Shown: piece by piece, positions 44,887 through 53,715 of the stretch | How positions within the stretch are numbered: the first letter of the stretch is position 1 | Layout: the number at the start of each line of letters is the position of its first letter | Assembly: GCA_028287465.1 (NCBI GenBank) | Contig: JAQBPO010000041.1 | Span: forward strand, 21,448 to 85,447 | DNA: 64,000 bases | DNA from: Fibrobacterota bacterium | Lineage (GTDB): Bacteria > Fibrobacterota > Fibrobacteria > UBA11236 | Direction of reading: 5' to 3' | Translations under genes and position numbers: made by a program | Notes under the pieces: generated by a model | What the model was told of the DNA's origin: nothing | The model's input: the letters and a program-made list of their open reading frames with translations, nothing else | The model's database searches: none

Positions 44887-45885
44887 GTGAGCTCCTTGTC
44901 CCGCGCGGACCGCGCGATTCCATCCTTCCTGTCCGCGCTCGCGGCCATCGGCCTTTGCCTGGCGGCGACGCCCGCCCTCTCCCGCCCCGCTCCCGTTGAA
45001 GCGACCGGTTCCCCTGAAGCGTGGGAACCTCCCCGTCCCATGGCCCCGGCCGAATCCAAAGCGGCCAGGGACGCCAAGGCGCCCGTCTGGACCGCGCAGG
45101 ATTCCTCGGCCGCGGCCGCCATCGTGGCCTGCCTCGCCAATCGCCCGGAAGCCATAGATTCCCTCACGGCCGGATCCCTGGCGCGCGACCATGGCCTGGG
45201 TTTCGGCCGGCGCCTCCGCGAGGCCTGGGTGAATCCGGCGGGCAAGCTGGGTTTCGCCTTCAAGATCCTCTACGAAGGCACCCGCCCGATCAGCTTCGAG
45301 GCCAAGCCGGTTATGAACTACGGGGGGTTGCGCGCACGTTACCTCGCCGCCCTGGCCCCGCTCTTCAAGCCGGCGGGACCCGGTCCCTACGCGTCCGTGC
45401 GGCCCTACTATTGGAACCTGGCCGCGGCCGCGAGGCCATTGTCCCACGACACCCTGAGATTGACGCCGGACTCCCTCCCCTCCCCCGCCATCCGCGAAGC
45501 CCTGGCGCTCTACATGTCCCCCTATTCCGGAACCCTATACGGAATCCGGGGGGGCGAGGCTGGGCAGATCCTGGAGAACCGCGATTATTTCCTCGGGCTT
45601 ACGGAGATCCTGATGGCGGAAAAACGGCTCGCGCGTTTCCTGCTCCGGAGTGTGAATCCCGCCACGCGCCTGACGGCGGTGGAATTCATCATCCGGCACA
45701 AGGAGGACTTCCCCGGGTTCGACAGCTTGCAATCGACGGCCTTCCGGGCGGTCTACGCCAATCCGCCCAAGGCGGCCACCATGCGGGCCGGCCTGGAAAC
45801 CTTCGAGGATCCGCGCAAGCGGGTCGCGGAATGCGCGCGCGAAGAAGCCAGGCGCGACGGCCGCGGCGTCCTGCGGATGTATTAG
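44887..45885 (+). CDS. exported hypothetical protein
   Basis: 332-residue protein of unknown function. An N-terminal signal (AIPSFLSALAAIGLCLAATPALS) is followed by a Pro/Ala-rich spacer and a mostly helical globular domain with many aromatic residues (FKILYEGTRPISFEAK, ASVRPYYWNLAAA, ENRDYFLGLTEILMAEKRLARFLLRS). The start is GTG at 44887, directly after the tandem repeat, without a clear ribosome site. No recognised domain. It is convergent with the receiver gene at 45943. Confidence 0.55.
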   Translation: MSSLSRADRAIPSFLSALAAIGLCLAATPALSRPAPVEATGSPEAWEPPRPMAPAESKAARDAKAPVWTAQDSSAAAAIVACLANRPEAIDSLTAGSLARDHGLGFGRRLREAWVNPAGKLGFAFKILYEGTRPISFEAKPVMNYGGLRARYLAALAPLFKPAGPGPYASVRPYYWNLAAAARPLSHDTLRLTPDSLPSPAIREALALYMSPYSGTLYGIRGGEAGQILENRDYFLGLTEILMAEKRLARFLLRSVNPATRLTAVEFIIRHKEDFPGFDSLQSTAFRAVYANPPKAATMRAGLETFEDPRKRVAECAREEARRDGRGVLRMY

Positions 45886-45942
45886 CGTTCCGGAATGGAA
45901 AGCCGTCCCCGGAAGCCGGCGGGAATCCCCGGCGCGAACGGC

Positions 45943-46347
45943 CTAGCGGGCATCGGAAGCGGGAGCGCCGGTGCCGGCCAGGATTCCGGCCACCTTTGCC
46001 ACCAGGACCGACGGGGAGAAGGGCTTGGGCAGGAATCCGGCGGCGCCGGTTTCCACCTCGCGCGCCATGCGCTCATCATCGGTGAAGGCGGACATGTACA
46101 GGACGCGGATGTCCGGGCGGAGCACCCTCATGGCCTGGGCCAGGTCGCATCCGTTCAAATCCGGGCTCATGCGGATATCCGTCAGAAGCAGGTGGATCGG
46201 GAAGGGATGGTTCGCGTTCACGAAGAGCGCGTCCTCGCCGCTGCATCCGAATATCACCGTATACCCTTCCATGTACAGGATGGTCTTCGCGAGCTGGACG
46301 ATGGAATCCTGATCATCGACGACGAGAATGGTCTTGGGGTCTTGCAT
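45943..46347 (-). CDS. single-domain response regulator
   Basis: 134-residue receiver domain without an output domain: ILVVDDQDS, LLLTDIRMSPDLNGCDLA with the phospho-acceptor Asp, LYMSAFTDDE, and FLPKPFSPS with the conserved Lys. Partner kinase unknown. On the minus strand a TACAAT (46380-46375) about 28 bases upstream could be its -10. Confidence 0.82.
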   Translation of the reverse strand: MQDPKTILVVDDQDSIVQLAKTILYMEGYTVIFGCSGEDALFVNANHPFPIHLLLTDIRMSPDLNGCDLAQAMRVLRPDIRVLYMSAFTDDERMAREVETGAAGFLPKPFSPSVLVAKVAGILAGTGAPASDAR

Positions 46348-46658
46348 GGAAAGTCTCCGGGCTACTGAACACCCATTGTATGCAATCCATGGGGTTCCTT
46401 TCCAGTGGGTAACCAGGGGTTTTGTTACACCCGGGGTATTTACCGGTATTTACGCACAAGGCGGCACCCCAGACCGGAAAACCGCGTAATACAGCGGGCT
46501 GATCCTTGGGATGATAGCGGAATTCCCGCACTGTAAACCGTCGCGGAAAAACCTTGGGTTTCGCGACCGGAATGGTTAATGAATTAGGGCGATCGAAAAC
46601 AATGGCGACCGCCGGCCGATAGCGGTCCATCGGCCTTTCGGCCTTTCGACCTTCAGGT
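46348..46658. other. 311-base intergenic region
   Basis: Non-coding as far as I can see. It holds a -10-like TACAAT on the minus strand near 46380, a short direct repeat GGTATTTAC/CGGTATTTAC (about 46435-46456), and near the bshA end a GACC-TTCA-GGTC hairpin within a GGCC-bounded imperfect stem (about 46640-46668) that could end the bsh transcript. The stretch is less GC-rich than the flanking genes. Confidence 0.5.
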
Positions 46659-47783
46659 CTATCGGCCCAGGGCCTTGGCGTAGAGGGCTTCGTACTGGGG
46701 CACGATGCGATCCGGGTGGAAGTTGGCCTCGGCGGACTTGCGGCCGGCCTTGCCCATTTCGACGCGCATGGCCCGGGAACGGCCCAGGTCCACGGCGTGC
46801 CTCGCCATGGTATCGACGTCCCCGACATCGGCCAGGAATCCGTTCACGTTATGGGTCACCACTTCCGGGATGCCTCCCGCGCGGGTGGCCACCACGGGTA
46901 TTTCGCAGGCCATGGCCTCCAGGGGCGCCAGGCCGAAGCTCTCGGACTCGGAAGGGAAAAGCAGGACGTCCGAACAGCCCAGGAGGCTCACGATGTCGAG
47001 CTGCTTGCCCAGGTAACGCACATGTTGCTGGATGCGGAGCTGGGCCGCCAGCTCCTTCGCCTCCCGGAGCATGGGACCTTCGCCCACGAGCAACAGGACG
47101 CCATCGACCTCTTCGCGGATCTTGGCGAAGATGCGGATCACGTCCGGGATGCGCTTTACGGGCCGGAAGTTGGAGACGTGGATGTATACGGGCTGCTCGG
47201 GCCGGGCGAAATTGGAGCGGTGGCAGCCGAACGCGGTGTGGCGGAACAGGTCCAGATCCACGAAATTGTGGATCCGGTGGATTTCCTTGGTGGGCTGGAA
47301 GACGGTTTCCGTCTTCTCCTTCAGATAGTCCGAAACCGCCGTGACCATGGTGCTCTCGTTGATGCTGAACCGGGTGATGTCGAAGAAGCTCTTCTCCTGC
47401 CCCACCAGGGTGATATCCGTCCCATGCAGGGTGGTCACGAACGGGATGGAGGCCGGTTTGAGCAGCTGGGAGGCCAGGTAGGCGCTCACCGCGTGGGGTA
47501 TGGCGTAATGCACGTGAAGGAGATCGAGTCCTTCCTGCACGAAGACGTCCTTCATCTTGGCGGCGAGGGCGAGATCGTACGGGGGATGCTCGAAAAGGGG
47601 ATAGGGTTCCATATCCACCGTATGGAAATAGATCCGGTCCTGGAAATCCCGCTGCAGGCGGTACGGGATGGTGGAGGTGATGAAATGGATTTCGTGGCCG
47701 CGCTTGGCCAGGAACTTGCCCAACTCCGAAGCCAATACGCCGCTGCCTCCGTAGGTGGGATAACAGGTAATGCCGATTTTCAT
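46659..47783 (-). CDS. bshA: N-acetyl-alpha-D-glucosaminyl L-malate synthase BshA
   Basis: 374-residue GT4 enzyme, first step of bacillithiol synthesis (UDP-GlcNAc plus L-malate). N-terminus MKIGITCYPTYGGSGVLASELG is diagnostic of BshA; HVHYAIPHA, LHGTDITLVG, HVSNFRPVKRI and SESESFGLAPLEAMACEIPVV complete the GT-B fold and the E-x7-E donor site. The start overlaps the bshB stop (ATGA). Last gene of the operon methyltransferase-bshC-bshB-bshA. Confidence 0.94.
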   Translation of the reverse strand: MKIGITCYPTYGGSGVLASELGKFLAKRGHEIHFITSTIPYRLQRDFQDRIYFHTVDMEPYPLFEHPPYDLALAAKMKDVFVQEGLDLLHVHYAIPHAVSAYLASQLLKPASIPFVTTLHGTDITLVGQEKSFFDITRFSINESTMVTAVSDYLKEKTETVFQPTKEIHRIHNFVDLDLFRHTAFGCHRSNFARPEQPVYIHVSNFRPVKRIPDVIRIFAKIREEVDGVLLLVGEGPMLREAKELAAQLRIQQHVRYLGKQLDIVSLLGCSDVLLFPSESESFGLAPLEAMACEIPVVATRAGGIPEVVTHNVNGFLADVGDVDTMARHAVDLGRSRAMRVEMGKAGRKSAEANFHPDRIVPQYEALYAKALGR

Positions 47784-48508
47784 GCGAATCTTTCCCCGCC
47801 CATGGCGGTAAGGTCATGCACTTCCGGGAGTTCGTTGGAAACGAAGGCCTCGGCGTAGCGGCGCTTGATGCGGGAGCCCCAGAAGCGGTTGCGCACCGAC
47901 AGGAACTCCATGAAGGCCGGGCTCGCCAGATCGGTCTTGCCCTTGTATTCCCTGGCGTCCGGGTTGTGGAACTGGCTCTTGTAACAGAGCACGGCCTTGA
48001 GCTTGGCATCCCAGTACGGAGTGATGTCGACGCAGAAGGAAGGCTCGTGCAGCTCCACGCCCACGAAATAGAACAGCCGCCCGGGACGATGGGGGGTTCC
48101 CGCGCAATCGAGCTTGGCCAGGCCGGCCTTGTAGACGGCCTGCTTCACGATGCGGGAGGTGGTCTCATGGTCGGGATGCTCTTCGCGCCAGTGATGGGTG
48201 ATGACGACCTTGGGCCGGTACAGCCGGATCTGATCGATGAGACGCTTCTGCGCCTCCCAACCGTCGGCCAGCCTTCCGTCCGGAAGTCCCAGGTTCACCC
48301 GATCCGCCTTGAGGACCTTGGCCGCCGCCTTGGCCTCCCGGGCCCGGATCTCCGGCGTGCCGCGGGTGCCCATGGACGCGTCGGTCATGTCGACCAGCAC
48401 CCCGCGCTTGCCCAGGGCGGCCAGGCGCAGCAAGGTGCCGCCGCAACCCAGTTCGATATCATCGGGATGGGCGCCGATGGCCATGAAATCCACCGAGGTA
48501 ACCGACAT
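47780..48508 (-). CDS. bshB1: GlcNAc-malate deacetylase BshB1
   Basis: 242-residue PIG-L/LmbE-type zinc deacetylase, second step of bacillithiol synthesis. Zinc motif AIGAHPDDIELGCGGTL, then THHWREEHPDHE with the third metal ligand, and DITPYWDAKLKAV. The start at 48508 was chosen because GGGGGA lies just upstream and the motif is close to the N-terminus; an ATG at 48595 would run into the bshC end. It overlaps bshA by four bases and follows bshC by one. Confidence 0.93.
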   Translation of the reverse strand: MSVTSVDFMAIGAHPDDIELGCGGTLLRLAALGKRGVLVDMTDASMGTRGTPEIRAREAKAAAKVLKADRVNLGLPDGRLADGWEAQKRLIDQIRLYRPKVVITHHWREEHPDHETTSRIVKQAVYKAGLAKLDCAGTPHRPGRLFYFVGVELHEPSFCVDITPYWDAKLKAVLCYKSQFHNPDAREYKGKTDLASPAFMEFLSVRNRFWGSRIKRRYAEAFVSNELPEVHDLTAMGGERFA

Positions 48509-48509
48509 G

Positions 48510-50156
48510 CTATCCCCCTCCGTACTTGAAAACCTGTAACTCCGCGCTGACGGGATCGACCAGCTCGCGCAGCTTGGCCATCCCGTCCTTGCCAAGGCCG
48601 TTCATCAACGACCCGAGATTGAGATGGCGATCCTGCCCCATGCCGTTGCCGAGCCAGCGCAGCTGATCGAACAGGCCCTGCCGGGACTGGGCCGTGGCGG
48701 AATAGGCCGCCTTCTCAAGGCTGCGAAGATAGCGTTTCCAGGAAAGGTTCAGGGATTTTTCCAGGCGTTCGAGCGGTCCCGCGTCCTTGAAGTGGCGGGC
48801 GTGGGCCTTGCGCAATCCCTCAAGCCACCTATCGGCCGGCCCAGCGGAAAGCGCGGTGGAAGCGGGATGGTGGCGCCAAACGCGTTCGGTGAGGCGGGCG
48901 CGCAAGGCTGCCGGGCCGAATCGGATCACTTCGGGCAGATCCATTCCTTCGGAAAGGAAGGACTCGAAAGCCTCCGCGGGGGCGACCGCGGCGGTCATGC
49001 GCGGCTGGAGCAGCGGCATGTCGCCCGTGGCCTGGAGGAAAAGCGGCGCCAACTGGGCGAAGTACCGGAGTTCCGCCGGCCCCAGCACGTGGCCGAGCAC
49101 GGGAAAGATCGATTCCGCGACCAGGGAACGGCTGAATACATCGTGGGTCAGTTCCGTTCCGGCCAGGCCGGCGCGGATATCATGGTTCGGGCGATCCGGG
49201 GTATACAGGATTTCCCTGGAAGATTTCTTCTCGGCGAAGAGGCGGTGGCGTTCTCCGTTCCGCAAGGCGAAAGCATGGACCACGCCCTCGCGCAATTCCA
49301 CCTGGGCGGGGATGCCGGCCGCGAAAGCCGAAGCGGTGCCTTTCCGCAGGGCGTCCTGCCAGGATTCCCAATCCGAGATCGCGGATTCCAGCACCGGACG
49401 CGCCAAAGCGCGGAGGTTGCGGGAATAGCCGTCCACGAAAAGGATCCCTTCGCGGCCCAACTGGGCCTGGGCGAGGCGCAGGAACCCTGAGCTCATGGTG
49501 CTGGGAACGGGATAGGCGCGGCGGAATTGCTCCACGATTTCCGGATTCCAGATCGCTTCCAGGCCCTTGAGAAGGTCGCGCATGCCGTCCGGATCCACGC
49601 GGCGTTCTCCCATGGCCAGCGGCCGGACCTCGTCCGGAAAGGAAAGCCGGAGCGGTCCGCGCACGTCCGCGGCGCGGCGGTCCAGCAGTTCCACATGGTT
49701 GCATTCGTCCAGATCCGCGTCGTCTCCCGCCACCCAGAAGATGGGGATGACCGGCCGTCCCAGCCGCACGGACCATTCTCGCGCGATGGCTGCGCAGGTC
49801 AAGGCCTTGTAGTACCAGAGGACGGGACCGCCCAATAGGCCCGGCTGTTGGCCGGTGAGCATGAACACGGCGTGGCGGTTGCCCGCCGCGTCCAGGTTGG
49901 CGCGCTGTTCCGGGGCCAGCGGGGCGAAGGCGTTCTCATGGCGCAGGAATTCCTGCAGGCCCTTCCGGGAGGGCAGCGAATCCAGGTGGGCCAGGCGCCG
50001 GGCCACCGGGGCTTCCGATCGGAAATGGCCTCCGGGGTAGATGGCCGCGCTGAGGGGCGCGTTCCCCAAGGTCCCCGCTCCCTGGTCCGGCGAGGCGAAC
50101 AGGACCCTTTGGGCCGCATCTTCGGCGGGCAGGCGGGCATGTAGGGAGAGTTGCAT
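48510..50156 (-). CDS. bshC: putative cysteine ligase BshC
   Basis: 548-residue BshC, which adds cysteine in the last step of bacillithiol synthesis. Family motifs: FMLTGQQPGLLGGPVLWYYKAL (HUP nucleotide-binding core), PIFWVAGDDADLDECNHVELLD, PVLGHVLGPAELRYFAQLAPLF and a C-terminal coiled coil. The start at ATG 50156 gives the usual length; the ATG lies five bases after the methyltransferase stop, so it is coupled to it. Confidence 0.93.
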   Translation of the reverse strand: MQLSLHARLPAEDAAQRVLFASPDQGAGTLGNAPLSAAIYPGGHFRSEAPVARRLAHLDSLPSRKGLQEFLRHENAFAPLAPEQRANLDAAGNRHAVFMLTGQQPGLLGGPVLWYYKALTCAAIAREWSVRLGRPVIPIFWVAGDDADLDECNHVELLDRRAADVRGPLRLSFPDEVRPLAMGERRVDPDGMRDLLKGLEAIWNPEIVEQFRRAYPVPSTMSSGFLRLAQAQLGREGILFVDGYSRNLRALARPVLESAISDWESWQDALRKGTASAFAAGIPAQVELREGVVHAFALRNGERHRLFAEKKSSREILYTPDRPNHDIRAGLAGTELTHDVFSRSLVAESIFPVLGHVLGPAELRYFAQLAPLFLQATGDMPLLQPRMTAAVAPAEAFESFLSEGMDLPEVIRFGPAALRARLTERVWRHHPASTALSAGPADRWLEGLRKAHARHFKDAGPLERLEKSLNLSWKRYLRSLEKAAYSATAQSRQGLFDQLRWLGNGMGQDRHLNLGSLMNGLGKDGMAKLRELVDPVSAELQVFKYGGG

Positions 50157-50161
50157 CGGGT

Positions 50162-50929
50162 TCAGATCGCTTCGGGGTCCGGAGGCATGCGTTGCAGGAG
50201 CATGGCCATGCGGGGCGAATCGTCCGGCCGCCACGCAGCGCCGGTCTCGTCCCCGAAGGTGGCCACGTGGCGCAGGCGGAACCGTTTCGCGAGCTCCAGC
50301 ATGGTTTCGAGTTCGTAGAGGCGGACGCGTTCCACGAAGCGTTCCGTCTCCCCGCCCGGCCGGCGGATCTCGATTTCCTTCACCACCACGGTCCCGGGTT
50401 CCGTGGTCAGGCCTTCCAGGCGGCGGCTCTGGATGACTTCCGATCCCTCGACGACCTTGCGATCGTCGGAAACCAGGTGCTTGATCAAATGTCTCTTGTT
50501 GATGAGGTCGAGGAACAGGTATCCGCCGGGCTTGAGGACGGAGACGAATTGCGCCAGGGTTTCCACGTCCTCGGCGAAGGTAGCAAAGTACCCGAAGGAA
50601 GTAAAAAAGGAGGTTACCAGATCGAAACTTGCGGGCCTGAAAGGCAGGTGCCGCATATCGCCGCGGGCCACGTTCAGGGATGCGGCCCGTGCGTCCCGCA
50701 GGAGGGGCATGCTCAAATCCAGTCCCTCGCAATGGACATGCCCGCGCTTCCGGAGGATGTCCAGGTGCCTTCCGGGGCCGCAGCCGATGTCGAGGATACG
50801 CCACTCCGGGGTTACCGGTAACGCGCGCAGCACGAAGCGCACCTGGGCCTCGGCCTCGCGGACGTCCCGATGCGGGTAGAGCTGCTTGTAGGTTTCGCCG
50901 AACCAGCGCTTGTACCAGGTCCTATCCAT
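50162..50929 (-). CDS. SAM-dependent methyltransferase heading the bacillithiol operon
   Basis: 255-residue class I methyltransferase. Motif I RILDIGCGPGRHLDIL, acidic strand EGLDLSMP, MRHLPFRPASFDLVTSFFTSFGYF, and VLKPGGYLFLDLIN. The Asn/aromatic-rich TSFFTSFGYF segment is common in small-molecule N-methyltransferases. It is first in the bsh operon and 5 bases from bshC. In green sulfur bacteria a SAM-dependent methyltransferase (NmbA) makes N-methyl-bacillithiol; the operon context makes that the best functional guess here, but family identity is not proved. No clear ribosome site. Confidence 0.75.
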   Translation of the reverse strand: MDRTWYKRWFGETYKQLYPHRDVREAEAQVRFVLRALPVTPEWRILDIGCGPGRHLDILRKRGHVHCEGLDLSMPLLRDARAASLNVARGDMRHLPFRPASFDLVTSFFTSFGYFATFAEDVETLAQFVSVLKPGGYLFLDLINKRHLIKHLVSDDRKVVEGSEVIQSRRLEGLTTEPGTVVVKEIEIRRPGGETERFVERVRLYELETMLELAKRFRLRHVATFGDETGAAWRPDDSPRMAMLLQRMPPDPEAI

Positions 50930-50978
50930 TGGCGGCGGAGGTGGCGAAAGTGGGATGGGAAGTGAAGAAGAAGAGATA

Positions 50979-51117
50979 TTGCAAATTGCGAATTGAAAAT
51001 CGGAAATTGAAAAACGGGCCCTGGGGCCGATGCTGCCGGTTCAGAACCGATGCGGATGGACAAAGTGCATTTGGTCTTCCAATTTGCACTTTGCGATCTT
51101 CAATTTTCAATTTGCAA
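50979..51117. repeat. inverted pair of heptanucleotide repeat arrays
   Basis: Left array at 50979-51013: five direct heptamers (TTGCAAA, TTGCGAA, TTGAAAA, TCGGAAA, TTGAAAA). Right array at 51076-51117: six heptamers of the same family on the opposite strand (TTGCAAA, TTGAAAA, TTGAAGA, TCGCAAA, GTGCAAA, TTGGAAG). A 62-base GC-rich spacer separates them. The AT-rich arrays stand out sharply from the 60 percent-plus GC surroundings. Confidence 0.75.
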
Positions 51118-51184
51118 AATGCGGCCCGCGTAAGGAGCGCCAGTCGTGACACGCGGGACCGCTTTGGCTGCCGCGAAGCCTCGA

Positions 51185-51553
51185 CTAAGCGGGTACCAAT
51201 GCCGCGGACATCTGCTGCAAGGCTGCGTAGAAGTCTTCGGTCTGGGGCGGGATGCTGCAATGGGCGGTGAGCGCCTTGGGATTGCGGAACTTCAGCGGGG
51301 GCAGTTTCTTGCTCTTGCTGAAAACGATGATGGGCTTGGGGTTGATGTCTTCCAGCACGCCGAAGTACTTCAGCAGGGAGACGCAACGCTGCCAGCTCTG
51401 GTGATCCACCAGCATGCCGTCGAACGCGCCGAGACGGCCGCGGGAAAGCACGGCGGCCAGGTCGAAGGTCTGGAAATTGTGGGGTGTGGAAGTCAGGAGA
51501 TCCTCCAGATGTTTGCGGAGGCTGCTGTTTTCGGAAAAAACCACTAATTTCAT
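51185..51553 (-). CDS. receiver-like hypothetical protein
   Basis: 122-residue protein. MKLVVFSENSSLRKHLEDLL and FDGMLVDHQSWQRCVSLL follow the pattern of a receiver (strand, helix, strand with D), but the acidic pair and the Lys are not complete: the N-terminal DD is replaced by SE, and the Lys region is only IVFSKSKKLPPLKF. It may be a pseudo-receiver that responds by protein contact rather than phosphorylation. The start at 51553 is used because it begins the beta strand; the ATG at 51598 adds 15 polar residues. It is a single gene on the minus strand flanked by the heptamer arrays. Confidence 0.5.
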   Translation of the reverse strand: MKLVVFSENSSLRKHLEDLLTSTPHNFQTFDLAAVLSRGRLGAFDGMLVDHQSWQRCVSLLKYFGVLEDINPKPIIVFSKSKKLPPLKFRNPKALTAHCSIPPQTEDFYAALQQMSAALVPA

Positions 51554-51666
51554 GTCCCGGCATTCCTTTCGGTCCGGATGGGGCTTTTGGCCATCCACCC
51601 TCGACCCAAGTCGTTTGAGGGCATAAATCTAACAAGAATGGGCCGGATTTGAAAACGGAAGCCCGC

Positions 51667-52986
51667 TTAGCCCAAAACGGCCCGAATGGACGCCAGGGTG
51701 ATGCCTTCCAGCTCGGAAATGACCCCGGGATCGGCATTCAGGGGCAATAACCAATAGACGGTATCGCCCAGGGTACGCAGGAGGGCTCCCCGGGAAACCG
51801 CTTCCCGATAGACCCGGAACCCCGCCCGGGCGTCCGATCCGGTGCCCGGACCGTGCAGGTCCGCCGCCGCCACCGCCCCCAGGCAGCGCACGTTTTTCAG
51901 CCTCCCGGTGGCTGCGGCCACCCGTCCCATCGCCGCGGCCAGGTGGGGCTGGTTCCGCCGGACCTGTCCCAGGATGTCCTCGTCCCGATAGACGTCCAGG
52001 GCTTCCAGGGCGACGGCCGCCGCAAGGGCATTGCCGGAATAGGTATTGGAATGGAGGAAATCCTTCCCATGGCCGTAATCCCCGTAGAAAAGCCCGTAGA
52101 TCTCCTTCGAAACCAATACGGCGGACATCGGCAACCAACCCGCGGTCAGGCCCTTGGAGAGGCAGGCGATATCGGGAACGATGCCGGCATGCTCGCAGGC
52201 GAGCATGGTCCCGGTGCGGCCGAACCCGGTCAGGATTTCGTCCGCGATCAGATAGACGCCGCGCTCCCGGGTCCAGGCCCGCAGGCGCCGGAGGAAGTCC
52301 GCGCTGTAGAAGCGCATGCCGCCCGCGCCTTGCAGGATGGGTTCGATCACGACGGCGCAAAGGCCGGCCAGGTTCTCCTCAAGCTGCTTTTCCAACGCCG
52401 GCCAGACCTCGGAGCAATCCGTCCAGAGCGGATGCGAAGTCGAATCCACGTAGGGCAGCCCGCGCAGGAAGGCGACCGGCGGGAGGATTTCCCGATAGGC
52501 TTCGCGATAGATGCCGAGATCGCCCAGGGCCAAGGTCAGGGCGGTTTCCCCGTGATAGCCGTTTTCCAGGGCCAGGAAACGGCTTTCCCCGCTTCCCTGG
52601 ATCTTCTTCCCATGCAAGGCCAGCTTGGCGGCCACCTCCACCGCCGTGGACCCGTCCCCGGCATAGAAGACATGGTCCAGGCCGGGCGCCAGGGCGGCCA
52701 GCCTTTCGGACAGGGAGACGATGACGTCGTTGGTGGTATTGGCCAGGATGACATGCTCGAAGCGGTCCATCTGGCGCGACAAGGCCGCCTTCAAGCGGGG
52801 ATGGCCGTGCCCCAGGGACTTGCACCACCAGCTGGAAATGGCGTCGATGAGCCGGGAACCGTCCTTGAGATGCAGATGGCAGCCTTGGGCGCCTACCACC
52901 TCCAGGGGAGGGAAGGCCTCATAGTCCCGCATTTGCGAGCAGGGGTGCCAGACGTGCTTGAGATCCCGGGAAATCAGATCGGACAT
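51667..52986 (-). CDS. bioA: adenosylmethionine-8-amino-7-oxononanoate aminotransferase
   Basis: 439-residue PLP enzyme of biotin synthesis. Motifs of class III aminotransferases: HVWHPCSQMRDYEAFPPL and SSWWCKSLGHGHPRL (typical of BioA), FYAGDGSTAVEVAAKLA, YHGETALTLAL, EPILQGAGGMRFY, ADEILTGFGRTG and the PLP lysine in CLSKGLTAGWLPMSAVL, then HSNTYSGNALAAAVALE. No other bio genes are near. ATG at 52986 with only AGG upstream. Confidence 0.93.
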   Translation of the reverse strand: MSDLISRDLKHVWHPCSQMRDYEAFPPLEVVGAQGCHLHLKDGSRLIDAISSWWCKSLGHGHPRLKAALSRQMDRFEHVILANTTNDVIVSLSERLAALAPGLDHVFYAGDGSTAVEVAAKLALHGKKIQGSGESRFLALENGYHGETALTLALGDLGIYREAYREILPPVAFLRGLPYVDSTSHPLWTDCSEVWPALEKQLEENLAGLCAVVIEPILQGAGGMRFYSADFLRRLRAWTRERGVYLIADEILTGFGRTGTMLACEHAGIVPDIACLSKGLTAGWLPMSAVLVSKEIYGLFYGDYGHGKDFLHSNTYSGNALAAAVALEALDVYRDEDILGQVRRNQPHLAAAMGRVAAATGRLKNVRCLGAVAAADLHGPGTGSDARAGFRVYREAVSRGALLRTLGDTVYWLLPLNADPGVISELEGITLASIRAVLG

Positions 52987-53041
52987 GGTCGCCTAAAGAT
53001 AATTCGGGTTGATCCGGTTGGCGATCCGCCGAAAGGGCGGT

Positions 53042-53629
53042 TCAATCCGGGGCTGGATAGACGGAGGCGCCTTGCTGGGAGGAGGGCTCGGCGGAGTGGC
53101 TCGAATCCGGTCCCTTCGGGTCCCCGTCATCCTTTTCCAGCACCCATTCGGGCGCGCCCTTGCCCCGTTCGCTGTCCTCGATCTTCAGGCGCAGCGCGCG
53201 CAATTGGGGACCGGTGCGGAGCAGGACCGTATACAGGCCCGGCGGGAGATTGCGGGGCCGCAGGCTCCAGTCGCCGGGTTCCAGGGTATAGGCGCCGCGC
53301 GCGAGGGTGCGGCCCGCGCCGTTGCGGATTTCGGCCGTAACTTCCTGGTTACTGACCATCCGAAGCGAAAAGCCTTCCTTGGCGGAGAAGTGCAGGCGCT
53401 TAAGGGGGGCGGCGGGAAGGCGCAGGCGCTTCTTGGGATCGACCCTGGAGGCGGCGGCCGGCGGGGCCGGATTCGCCACCGGTACGGCCGTAGGCGCAGG
53501 GGCAGAGGATGCCGAGGCGGCGGACGCAGTCCCCGCGGCCGGAACCGGCCCCGGTCCTTCCGCGCGAACGGAAAGCGCGACGGAGCAGAACAACAGGGCG
53601 CAAAGCGTAAACCCGGCCGGCTTGGTCAT
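53042..53629 (-). CDS. exported hypothetical protein with C-terminal beta domain
   Basis: 195-residue protein. A signal peptide (residues 1-23, FTLCALLFCSVALSVRA) and a long Ala/Pro/Ser linker (25-65) lead to a strand-rich domain of about 90 residues (GFSLRMVSNQEVTAEIRNGAGRTLARGAYTLEPGDWSLRPRN in pieces, then LPPGLYTVLLRTG). The PPGLYTVLLR pattern is like the beta-sandwich ends of FlgD-type or type IX secretion sorting domains, but it is followed by about 40 polar residues, so not a typical sorting tail. Function unknown. Confidence 0.55.
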   Translation of the reverse strand: MTKPAGFTLCALLFCSVALSVRAEGPGPVPAAGTASAASASSAPAPTAVPVANPAPPAAASRVDPKKRLRLPAAPLKRLHFSAKEGFSLRMVSNQEVTAEIRNGAGRTLARGAYTLEPGDWSLRPRNLPPGLYTVLLRTGPQLRALRLKIEDSERGKGAPEWVLEKDDGDPKGPDSSHSAEPSSQQGASVYPAPD

Positions 53630-53715
53630 AATCCATCCCTTTGTTGGCGCGTCAGCGGGTAAAACTAATCACAGCTTCAACCCCCCGCAACTTTGAGTTC
53701 TTGGATGATAACCCT

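Noticed and set aside
46313..46828. 171-residue minus-strand frame before the receiver gene
   Set aside because: It overlaps the end of bshA in another frame and has no start signal or domain.
53042..53629. type IX secretion sorting domain
   Set aside because: The beta domain is followed by about 40 polar residues and lacks the C-terminal motif; no other type IX component is present.
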